From Peronospora farinosa (taxonomy: Eukaryota; Oomycota; Peronosporomycetes; Peronosporales; Peronosporaceae): DNA of 64,000 bases. The stretch is from positions 434,001-498,000 of the forward strand of contig CANTFK010000990.1 of assembly GCA_947646735.1 (NCBI GenBank). The letters are read 5' to 3'. This document shows, in pieces, positions 1 to 8,918 of the stretch (the stretch's first letter is position 1; each line of letters opens with the position of its first letter). A model generated the notes under the pieces. It did no database searches. It worked only from the letters and a program-made list of their open reading frames with translations, and was not told the origin of the DNA. The position numbers and the translations under genes are program-made.

Positions 1-10
1 GCTACCGGAG

Positions 11-352
11 ATGTCCACCGCCCACTCGAGCTACCACGCGACTTCGCCGATGCTGGGGCTTATGCTTAACAGTTCGAATATGCTTTGGAGCCAGAACCAA
101 GCCACCGGATCATGCTCTCCGTCGGCGAGCGGCAATAGTCCGTTGTCACCTGATGCCAGTATGATGAAGTCAGGATCCGCTGGTGCTGGTGGCGTCCTGC
201 CGCGTCGCTCCGTGGCATTCCCGACGTGGTTTTTCCCGTCCACATTATCACCATTGGCTGCATTCCTGCTAACATCGTTACTCCACCCTGATCCGAACAA
301 ACGAATCTCGTGCGAGGAAGCTTGCAAATCAAGTTGGGTGCTCGAGGCGTAG
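11..352 (+). pseudogene. Protein kinase-like C-terminal fragment
   Basis: The last third of this frame (about 212-349) reads like the end of a Ser/Thr kinase domain: an LS-A-LL segment, then HPDPNKRIS, then EEACKSSWV, which resembles kinase subdomain XI where a conserved Arg follows the D-P pair and a helix ends in a Trp. A stop (350-352) follows eight residues later. The first 65 residues show no kinase motifs, and no catalytic loop or DFG is visible, so this is either the last exon of a gene running off the left edge or a decayed fragment. CAMK/SNF1-like kinases have this ending, but subfamily cannot be assigned. Confidence 0.4.
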
Positions 353-1620
353 AGCCTTGTTCAAGACATTTGTATTTGCCTTAACAACAACATCAGTACT
401 ATAGATGCGTATCTACTAAATAATATGTATTTGAATATCTTCTGCCGTGGAGCTGGCGTCATTCGTATCTCGGGCGAGACATGGCAATGGATTTGGCGGC
501 ATTTGTGAAGACTGTGAAGAAATCAAGGCACCGACCAACGCTGAAACTTTTTGGCGCTGCAATTGTTGTTGTGACTATCTGCAATGATGATGTTGAACCT
601 ACAGATAAAGCAACAGGAGAAAGTCTAGCTTGAATACCGAGAGATGCGCATGACAATCGAGTGTGTCAAACTGTCTTTATCCTGTAAATGCTTTCAGGTT
701 TGAGTTGGCGCGTTCAATATGTCGTCGGCATTCATATATTGGAATTGTTTCACGTTTTGTCCAGATGCGTCGGGTCTTTCTTAACTGTATCGCCCGTCGT
801 AAGTCATTAAGCGAAACCTGAGCGTATTGGCTGCACCGTTGCAAGCTGCCATGTGTTAACTGGTTTCCAAGCGCATGATACAAGTGCTAGTCGCTGTGCT
901 TCCAGAAATCCACACCTCGGTGTTAGCGCTATGGTTCAGCAGTATGTCAACGGCTTTTTACTTTGGCACAAAGAGTCACACGACAGCAACAGAGTCATTT
1001 TTTCACGCGAATGCTTCGTGCCATGCCCATGCTCCATCATGTAGTTCGTCAGGAGCTCCAACAACAACACTCGATGGAGGAAGATTAGGTGCAATGCTGT
1101 CTGCTGCGATAGTTAACGAGATGATGTGGAACGAGTTGCGCAGACAATGTTTTCGAGCCGTTTGAACCTTGCAGCCGCTGCAAGATGAAGAATCACGATG
1201 GCTATAAAGTCCATGCCATACCAGAAGTCATTGGCAAAGGCAGGTGACTGTCAATCTTCCACTATTGATGCTACAAAGACATTTTCTTCGATGCTACGCG
1301 TGTGTCTCCGACACTTGGTTTGCACTTGGAGAGCGCGACTATTTTCTAGCGACAAGCTTAGCCGCTTCTTGGCCTAAAGGACCTCAATTAAATTGTTGAA
1401 TGATGATTGCAGCACGTCGAATGTCACGTTTCTTCTCCGTCTCCGATTTTCTTTGAAGGTCGAAAGCTTGAGGGTTTCGCGCATGCTTGTTCATTCTAGC
1501 TACCGTGACGAGATTTTCACATTTGAACGAGTTGACTCACTAACTCAACTTTATATTTCACATTAAGCATCTTCAGACCTCGTACAGGCATCGAACTCTG
1601 AGCGAACTTGGATATGGAAG
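353..1620. other. No supported gene; short broken frames
   Basis: I see no frame with recognisable motifs. A minus-strand stretch around 1020-1200 stays open for about 50 codons and has a hydrophobic segment near 1190-1230, but it breaks repeatedly and resembles nothing I know. It is probably relic sequence. Confidence 0.5.
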
Positions 1621-2100
1621 CTACAAGTCTTTGGCTATTGCTGTTGTTATCGTTCTGTGTCTGCCCGTCGAATGATAATCTTGCTCCCTTACTGCTTCTT
1701 TCACCAAAGCGCGGAGCTCCTTGAGATTCTTCAGACCACGACTCAACTGTTGCTGCATCTGATCGATTGAGTCGCGCATGACACGAAGGTCTTCGCTGTC
1801 GATGGTGACCTCATTAAACACTAGTCCATACTCATCCTCGTCCATTTCGAATGGAGGTTCTTTTCGAGCAAAGTATTTGCTCCTCCTTTGCTCGGCACCA
1901 CGGATCAGAAAGAACTGTGCATGAGGAATCAAGTACTCGACTCGGCGTCGCTGTTCTACCATGCGACGTTGGCATGATTTTCTCCGGCATGAACATCGGC
2001 GGCATGTTTTGAATTGGTGTGTGAAAACCATTGATACTGAAGGTGTTTTTGTTGCTATTGGCGGCACGTCAATTACGCAAAATAAGAAGTGAGACTGCAT
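1621..2100 (-). CDS. Hypothetical protein with Cys/Arg-rich motif and coiled coil
   Basis: This is a 159-codon frame read from the ATG at 2100. I do not recognise the family. A Cys/Arg-rich stretch of pattern C-x2-C-x-C-x4-C lies at about residues 27-35, followed by a strongly basic run. Next come an acidic patch (EMDEDEY) and a predicted coiled coil (about residues 110-135, rich in Leu, Gln and Arg). The mix suggests a nuclear or nucleic-acid-associated protein, but that is inference. The composition is protein-like throughout, unlike neighbouring frames. It may be the 3' exon of a longer gene, since the first 20 residues (SHFLFCVID) look like translated noncoding sequence. Confidence 0.35.
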   Translation of the reverse strand: MQSHFLFCVIDVPPIATKTPSVSMVFTHQFKTCRRCSCRRKSCQRRMVEQRRRVEYLIPHAQFFLIRGAEQRRSKYFARKEPPFEMDEDEYGLVFNEVTIDSEDLRVMRDSIDQMQQQLSRGLKNLKELRALVKEAVREQDYHSTGRHRTITTAIAKDL

Positions 2101-2476
2101 GAAAGGAATGAAACTCGACAACGTGCTACGCCGTCAACGAACCCGTGAGAAGGACAACGAAAAAACGTTGACGGGGCTGACAGCATTTTGAGGGCTTTAA
2201 GGGTTGCGTTTTTTATCTTTAAAATCATAGGAGCGGCTTCCAGCTTCGGTGGCGTTCGGCGAACCAATGAGACGAAATGCGATGAAGCACAAGTTGAGAC
2301 AGATGGAGGTAGAGAATATGTTGGTTTACATTGGACACTTATGTGACATGGTGGTTCTACACAATCAAATCATGACCGCGGGGCTGGTTTGCCTCTTGCC
2401 GCCGAAGGCGTCCGAATTCACTAGCCAAATCGTTGAGTGGACCAGTCGTTGGCTGAAGTTTTGTTTAGTGTCACGC
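2101..2476. other. Unassigned stretch with a short plus-strand frame
   Basis: A plus-strand frame is open from about 2249 to 2503. Its last residues fall inside the dispersed repeat that starts at 2477, so it is not an independent gene. The upstream part contains a Met/Arg/Lys-rich helix-like segment but no motif I know. Confidence 0.3.
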
Positions 2477-2865
2477 AACTGTTGCGATCCGCAAAACAAC
2501 TGATCACAGAGAGGCGCAACGACTTCGTTAGCGTTCCGATCCGATAGGAATTTTCTTGTAAAAAGGGAGACTATGATGAGCAGACGACAATTAATTTCAT
2601 TGTTCGATTGGAATCACGCTAGCTTTATACCTGCATACCGGTACAGAAAGTAGAAGCGTTCTACGCAAATGTTTTATCTTATGATGATGTTCTACATGTC
2701 CACTGATAAACCGAGTAATCACCGATATACTGGCGATAAACTTTGTCTGCGTATGTTCTACTAACACAATTCACCGAAATACCGGTGACCAACCTCATGA
2801 TTCTGTCGTTCGTTTTTCGCTCTCAATATAACACGTTGTGCTATTTACATCATCTGATTCGCTCT
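2477..2865 (+). repeat. Dispersed repeat R1, copy 1
   Basis: This block matches 53971-54375 over nearly its full length, with substitutions and small indels. Shared landmarks are AACTGTTGCGATCCGC at the left end, TTTATACCTGCATACCG, GTAGAAGCGTTCTACGCAAAT, TCTGCGTATGTTCTACTAA, and GATTCGCTCT at the right end. No coding capacity is evident. The second copy lies immediately upstream of the cystinosin-like gene. Confidence 0.8.
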
Positions 2866-3300
2866 TAAAAAACTTAAGAAAGCAGTACAGAACTCACTCC
2901 ATACTACTTGCGTAGAACTTGCGCACCTATCGGTCGGAACGACTGGCAGATCTAAATTCGGTTTGACGAATTTTGTAATATTAATGCGAGCAGGTCTCCG
3001 TTACAGAATTCAGCTTCGAAAGGAGGCAAAAAGCTGTTAAGACACCTACATTCCGATCCTTTAATATAATTAAACTATCTTTTATTTAATTAATAAAGAA
3101 AAGTATCTATCCGTTTGCCATCGTGCTTTTTCTGGGAATTCGAATTGACTGATTTTGTGTTTTATATTCATTCATATTCGCTAATATGCATTGAAAAACG
3201 TATTTGATCGATATATTTGGATGTCTGAATATATAACGAATTTTATTTGTGAAATCTGATAGGGTGAAGTAAGATTATTTGGACTAAAAAGTACCTATGA
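2866..3300. repeat. Helitron-end-like repeat and AT-rich spacer
   Basis: Positions 2916-2946 contain the phrase TTGCGCACCTATCGGTCGGAACGAC, which recurs with changes near 9596-9624 and 10524-10550. The following TTCCGATCCTTTAATATA (about 3049-3066) corresponds to sequence near 9700. The stretch around 3095-3170 resembles the 5' ends seen at 8919 and 10622 (AATAAA..., then a weak TCTATCCGTTTG, then a C/G-poor ATTGACTGATTTTG motif). It is probably part of the same non-autonomous Helitron family. Confidence 0.45.
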
Positions 3301-3311
3301 GCCTGGGGACG

Positions 3312-3665
3312 ACGTCCCATCGGTGGTGTAATGGTTTGCTTACCATGTATACAGGTCTGTGTAATTGGCACGGGTTCAATACCCGCTGCCTGCCAAATTG
3401 GGCATATTGGAGATTTGAGTTGATCTATTAATCGAACTTTGGTTTGCTTGCGGTAAACACTTTCGAGTGCTGTCGTGTGGTAGTCGTTACTTAACCCTTG
3501 CATGAAAACGAGAGGCCGTCCCCCAAGCTTGCTTGGGTCACACACTGAATATCTTCTTCGGATGGTGGCCGGTAGTAGTGCTATAACGGTAGAAGCCGAA
3601 GGCGTATAGGTCCGTAATAACGGTAGGACCCGTATCCCTTCAATATGACTTCGTAATAAGTGACG
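3312..3665 (+). mobile_element. tRNA-derived SINE (3' end uncertain)
   Basis: An internal RNA polymerase III promoter is visible. An A box (TGGTGTAATGG) lies at 3324-3334 and a B box (GGTTCAATACC) at 3373-3383, with tRNA-like spacing. The head resembles the 5' half of a tRNA (CATCGGTGGTGTAATGG) and a TGCCTGCCA follows the B box, but I could not fold a proper cloverleaf with an anticodon stem. A SINE head is therefore more likely than a functional tRNA gene. Oomycete genomes are known to contain tRNA-derived SINEs. The tail has no clear poly(A) or repeat end, so the right boundary is approximate. Confidence 0.6.
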
Positions 3666-4205
3666 CAAATCGGCTTAAGCCGTGACTTCACACGGGCGCA
3701 TTAGCATACCAATACGATTAATAAGGAAAAAACAAAGACCGATTAGCCAACTAGGCAGGTATAAGCCAAAAGCGAATCTCCAAATCCTCTTCCTGAAAGG
3801 GTAAAGGTGTAAGGCAAAAACCAATTGCAAAGGCCAAAAGCCAACTACCAATACCCGCAAGGGTAAAGGCTATAGTCCGAACGCCTAAATACACTTGATT
3901 ACCTAAATAATATTAAAAATAGTGTACGTCCATCCATCCTTTCATATGTTTTAGGCATGTTGATTGGCCAGCTTAATATTTTGCAATAATTGGTTTATGT
4001 CGCACTTTGCATTAAGATCTTTACTACAGATTTAAGTCCTTACGTGGTGCTACAATTAAAGATGGAAAGCCCACGGTGGCGCCGAAATCGTCTGGCCCGG
4101 GAGCGACGTTCTCGGCAGCGTGCCAAAGAGACGGAAGAACAGCGAGCCGCATGACGGCAAGAAGCGCGCCGTGCGCAACGCACTCGGCGGCGACAATATA
4201 AGAAC
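3666..4205. other. No gene; low-complexity A-rich stretch then Helitron leader
   Basis: Positions 3700-3900 are A-rich and contain degenerate repeats of GCCAA/AAGGC words. They may be the tail of the SINE or of another relic. From about 4040 the sequence becomes GC-rich and merges into the Helitron coding region. It is open in several minus-strand frames only because it is the complement of Arg/Glu-rich code. Confidence 0.4.
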
Positions 4206-6165
4206 GTGGCAGCAGAGCGCGAGCGCAACCGAGTGGCGCACGCGGAACGAAGAGTCGAAATGACCCACGAAGATGCAAGGCTTGAGTGCGAGCGTAACAG
4301 AGCGGCGCACGCGGCACGACGAGACGAAATGACCCACGAAGATGCAACGCTTGAGCGCGAGCGCGACCGAGTGGCGCACGCGACACGACGAGACGAAATG
4401 ACCCACGAAGATGCAACGCTTGAGCGCGAGCGCAACCGAGTGGCGCAGGCGGCACGACGAGACGAAATGACACGTGAAGACACAGTGGCAGAGAGCGAGC
4501 GCAATAGAGTGGCGCACCAGCAAGCTCGCGCCGCCGAACCGGACCTTCCGGTCGCACGTCGCGCCGTTTTAGCTGACGCGTCGAAGCAACGCTATGTGCT
4601 CAATCGGGCAGATATGGTCTGCCGCAATTGCGCAGCACTTCATTGGATTCAGGAGCGAGTGCAGGCTCTCGGCTCAACCCTGGCAAACCCGCAATTTTCG
4701 CTGTGCTGTGACCGCGGCAAGGTAGCTAATATACCACCGCTAGCGCAACCACCTGAGCCGCTACGGACCCTGCTGCGGGATCAGACGCCCATCGCCCGGG
4801 CTTTCCGGCAAAATATTCGTGCGTACAACAACGCGCTTTCTTTTACGTCTTTGGGTACAAAACTGGACGATCGCTTTACTCAAGGTGGCGTTTACACGTT
4901 CCGACTGCAAGGCGCCCTATACCACCATATGGGTGTGCTCCTCCCGGAGGCAGGACATGCAAACGAGTTTGCCCAGCTTTACATTGCCGACAACAGCGCG
5001 GCGCTTGCTGGCCGGATGAATGTTTTTCCGACCCTGAATCGCTGCGTCCTCGAAGAACTTCAGACGATTCTCGAACTGAATAACCCTTATGTTCAGTTGT
5101 ACGAGCACGTTCGTCATCGTATGGAAAGTGATCAGATTGTGGATCTGGAAATGCGTCTATTCTGCCTGCAGTCGAACGACAGACGCAGGTACAATACACT
5201 TACGGCAAATTAAATTGGCGCAATCATGGTGGGAGACGGTTACGACGGCAGCATCTTCGATAGTGACATTGTCCTTAAAAGCCGCGACGGGCGCTCGTAG
5301 TGCATATCAGCATTGAACTCCGCCAACACTCCACTCCACTATGTCCTCCTTTTTCCAGACGGCCGACAGGGATGGACGCCAACGATACCACTCAGGGGAC
5401 TTGAGTATGACGCTGGAGGGAGGCTGTTCCAAGACAATGACAGGGATGCCGTCCGTGGGAGGGCAGGATCGAAACGCGTGTCACAGATGCAGTACTACTC
5501 CTACATGCTGCACCCTAGAGCACCAGGGGAGCATCTTATTCTGTCCGGGCGGCTCTTCCAGCAATACGTCGTGGACGCGTGGGCATGCGGGGAGCAAAAT
5601 CGTCTGCAGTACATCGCCGACCACCAAGGCGAGCTGAGGTGCGAGTTGTATTCCGGAGTGATGGACGTAATCACTGAGGGAGATCACGACGCCGCGCAAG
5701 TAGGGCGCGAGTTGATACTTCCGTCGACTTTTGCCGGAAGCGACGGTCAAATGAGTCAGCTCTACCAGGATGCAATGGCCATCGTGCGCAAGTGCGGGCG
5801 GACGGACCTTTTCATTACATTAACGTGTAATCCAAAGTGGCCCGATATCACAGCGGAGCTAGAATTTGGACAGAAGGCGCAGGATCGGCCCGACTAAGTC
5901 GCAAGAGTTTTTCACATCAAGTTAAAGGAGCTCATGCGTGACCTCAGCGAGTGGAAGATCTTCGGAAGCGTTGTCGGCAAAGTCTGGGTTGTTGAATTTC
6001 AGAAGCGCGGTCTTCCGCATGCGCACATCCTCTTAATACTTGATGATGCATCAAAACTACGCACCGCCGAGGAGATCGACCCGGCCGTGTCAGCGGAAAT
6101 CCCGGATCAAGGTATTCAACCGGATGCACACGAGACCGTCACGCGCAGCTTAGTGCATGGACCTT
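4206..6165 (+). pseudogene. Helitron Rep/helicase, N-terminal and first Rep part
   Basis: A single frame can be followed from about 4206 to 6165, interrupted by stops at 5211-5213, 5298-5300 and 5895-5897. It opens with an Arg/Glu-rich repeat region, then shows the Helitron landmarks CCDRGKV, FRQNIRAYNNALSFTS and LHYVLLFPDG. The Helitron-like N-terminal domain includes TFAGSDGQMSQLYQDAMAIV and FITLTCNPKWPDI. The Rep HUH-type motif is visible as QKRGLPHAHILLIL, with the His-x-His pair at about 6019-6027, which in the family coordinates the metal used for nicking. The frame shifts at about 6163. The protein would act as the rolling-circle transposition initiator. Confidence 0.85.
4221..4520 (+). 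repeat. In-frame 69-bp tandem repeat, about 4 copies
   Basis: Units of 69 bp (23 residues: an ERNRVAHA core, RRDEMTHEDATLE and one or two further residues) start at about 4221, 4290, 4359 and 4428, with a partial fifth unit. The array is highly charged and would form a long helix. Because the unit is a multiple of three the frame is kept. Confidence 0.85.
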
Positions 6166-7059
6166 GCGGTGTGGACAACCATGCATGGAGGACGGCAAAT
6201 GCACCAAACACTATCCGAGAGCCTTCGCCGACCAGACGTCAACCGACGTGGACGGCTACCCTGTATACCGACGGCGTGATGATGGGCGGTTTTTGTTGAC
6301 GCAAAAGGCCGCCATGTGGACAACCGCTGGATTATGCCGCACAACATCTACCTCTGTTGCAAGTATGATGCGCACATCAATGTCGAGGTAAGTCTGACGT
6401 AACTGCTTTCAGAGAAGACGGCGAGGCGTCCTAATTTACACTGACTAACACTGAAAATGTTCAAAAACCGTTCATCGATCACTGCCATCAAGTATCTTTT
6501 CGAATCTGTTTACAAGGGGCACGATCGTACGACCGCAGTGCTACAAGACGAGAGCGAAATCAAGCAGTACATCAACGCGCGCTATGTTTCTGCGCCGGAA
6601 GGATGCTGGCGACTTTTAGGTTTCAAAATGCACGACCACTCGCCGCCCGTCCAGCGCTTGCAAGTTCACTTACCGGGACAGCAGCACATTGTATTCAATG
6701 CGGATGGATACTTGATGGACACGGTGAACGCGGACCGTGCCCGAAAAACGACGCTTACTGAGTGGTTTGCAGCCAATCGAACGATTTCTCTCGCGCGAAA
6801 TACGACATATCTGGACTTCCCATCCCGATTTGCGTGGGGGAAAAACAAGGAGTGGACGGTCCGGAAACGCGGGATGTGCATCGGCCGGCTCTACTTTGTA
6901 AGCCCAAAAGCAGGCGAGCGGTACTTCTTACGGACACTTCTAACGACTGTGAAAGGACCAACATCCTTCACCAGCCTGCGGACATACGACGGCGTCGAGT
7001 ACGAAACGTTCAAGGCAACCTGTGTCGCGCGCGGGTTGTACGAGAACGACGAGGAGTGA
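6164..7059 (+). pseudogene. Helitron Rep, catalytic Tyr region
   Basis: After the frameshift near 6163 the frame shows CGQPCMEDGKCTKHYPR. After a second shift (about 6300-6316) it shows NRWIMPHNIYLCCKYDAH. A good donor-like GTAAGT lies at 6388. The Tyr motif follows at about 6490-6519 as IKYLFESVYKGHD. In Helitron Rep proteins two catalytic Tyr residues sit four positions apart. Here the first is present (6493-6495) but the second position is Ser (TCT, 6505-6507), one base away from Tyr. The stop at 7057-7059 is followed by the same frame continuing into the helicase, so it is a nonsense mutation rather than a natural end. Confidence 0.8.
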
Positions 7060-8740
7060 CAGCAGTGCTTGCGTGAAGCTTCGGTGATGAAGAGCGGAGC
7101 GCAACTACGCTGTTTGTTTGTTACGATACTAATTCACGGAACGCCTGCTGAACCGAGACGGCTATGGGATGAGTTTAGCAGCCATTTGTCGGAAGACTGT
7201 GCCCATCAACTTCGTCAGCGTGGAAATGTCGAGCCGTCAGCGGAACAGATAGCTAGCTTCGCTCTCAATCTCATCGCGCAGCTCCTACTGGGGTTCGACA
7301 AGACGCTCGCCGACTTCAACCTTCCGGCACCAGCTTTTCGAATAGACGAACTCGAGGGCAATTGCTTTATCATAGAGCAGCTTGCGTTCGATGCCAATGC
7401 CTTAAGACAAGAGACTGACCGTGACATTCAAACTCTTAACGCCGATCAGCTCAACGCTTACCGTGAGGTCATGCTGTCCTGCAACCAAGGGGACGGCCGC
7501 ATATTCTTTGTAGACGGTCCAGGCGGAACAGGAAAGACGTACTTGGAAAATGTCATGCTGAAATCGGTACGTAGTCAAAAGAAAATCGCGCTTGCAGTCG
7601 CATCCCCCGGCATCGCAGCGCTGCTGTTGAGCGAGGGACTTACGGCGCACACAAGATTCAAGATTCCTATCGAATTGAAGCCAAACGCGGTATGTGCGAT
7701 CAGCAGACAGAGCAACCTTGCAGAGATGATCCGCCGTACGACGCTAATACTGTGGGATGAGGCCCCAATGATGAGTAAATTTGCTTTCGAGGCTGTGGAC
7801 CGCACGCTACGTGATATAAGCGATCGGCCGAGCTCGCCGTTTGGAGGGATCACTTTCGTTATGTGTGGCGACTTCCGTCAGGTCCTACCTGTCGTCCCAA
7901 AGGGCCTACGTCCAGACGTTGTCGCAGCTTCAATTAAGGAGTCTTACCTATGGACGCATGTGAACGTCTGGCATTTGCGAAAAACATGCGCGCCGTCGAA
8001 TCCAAGCCAACCGCAGACCTCGGAAACAAGACGTTTGCAGATTGGCTGCTTGCTGTTGGAGAGGACCGGCTGGAGAAGCTTGACGAGGACCGTATACGCT
8101 GCCCTGAAACAATGGTTATTGACCCTCAATCTCTCGACGGGCTGATTAATTCCATTTATGCTGGCGTTGCGGATGCTGTAATGAATCTACGAGAGTACTT
8201 CAGCCGTCGTGCTATCCTTGCCGCCCGCAGCGACAACGTTGCGGACATCAACACGGCGGTACTCAACATGATTCCTGGAGGGACTTACGAATTCCTCAGC
8301 GCCGACAAGGTTGATGACGAGGAGGGCGCCAATGTCATTCCGACCGAGTATGTAAACCGACTAGACATAAATGGCTGGCCGCCACATCGCCTGCAGCTTA
8401 AAGTTTCCTCACCCATCATGCTCTTACGGAACTTGGATGCATCGAGCGGCCTGTGCAACGGCACCCGTCTCATCGTACGCCGGTGCTCCCCACGTGTTAT
8501 TGAAGCTGAAATTTGACGGGAGCTCACGCTGGATACGTGTGCTTCATCCCACGGATCGCGCTAATTTCCGAGCAGTCAGGTCTTCCATACGCCGTCAGGC
8601 GGAAGCAGTTTCCTGTTCGCTTGGCTTACGCAATGACAATTAATAAGTCCCAGGGACAGACACTGCAGCGAGTGGGTATATGTCTTGCAAAAGACGTATT
8701 CTCGCATGGACAATTGTACGTTGCCTTCTGTATATTATAG
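7060..8740 (+). pseudogene. Helitron Pif1-type helicase domain
   Basis: The SF1B helicase motifs run in order: Walker A GPGGTGKTY (about 7516-7542), motif II ILWDEAPM (about 7747-7770), motif III CGDFRQVLP (about 7864-7890), and the C-terminal [14 protein letters not shown] with HGQLYVA (about 8624-8733). The frame shifts in an A-run near 7980 and again near 8513, and the expected Ser-Arg after the YVA segment is lost. In an intact Helitron this domain unwinds DNA during rolling-circle transfer. It lies directly downstream of Rep and is normally fused to it. Confidence 0.9.
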
Positions 8741-8890
8741 CGTTACAGAAATTCGCTAATGTGTATTCGGCGGAACGACGGGTTTACATTGGCCTGATTG
8801 CACATTGACTTCAATACCTATTAATTTACCTAATATAACTTGATATTCTAAGCAGAGTGATTGACCAGTATACATGTACTGTAGGGGTAT

Positions 8891-8918
8891 CCGTCGGAAC
8901 GACGGGTAAATACCCTCG
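8891..8918 (+). other. Helitron 3'-terminal hairpin (degenerate)
   Basis: CCGTCG-GAA-CGACGG forms a perfect 6-bp stem with a 3-base loop, followed by a 13-nt tail ending CCCTCG. The better preserved version at 10594-10621 ends in CTAG, the canonical Helitron 3' end. A new 5'-end-like sequence begins at 8919 immediately after. Confidence 0.65.

Larger units (their letters stand above)
4206..8918 (+). mobile_element. Autonomous-type Helitron, decayed
   Basis: One long Rep/helicase gene can be followed in pieces across this interval: Helitron N-terminal region, Rep domain with HUH and Tyr motifs, then a Pif1-type helicase. A 15-nt hairpin (CCGTCGGAACGACGG, 8891-8905) followed by a short tail ending about 8918 is a plausible 3' terminus. 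Helitrons end with a hairpin 10-12 nt before CTRR, but here the last bases read CTCG, so the end is degenerate. The 5' end is not located and may lie upstream of 4040. At least four nonsense codons and four frameshifts make the copy non-functional. Confidence 0.85.

Noticed and set aside
3320..3400. A functional tRNA gene
   Set aside because: A and B boxes are good, but I could not fold D and anticodon arms, and flanking sequence continues like a SINE body.
4024..4557. Three long minus-strand frames opposite the Helitron N terminus
   Set aside because: They mirror the Arg/Glu-rich 69-bp repeat and have no meaning of their own.
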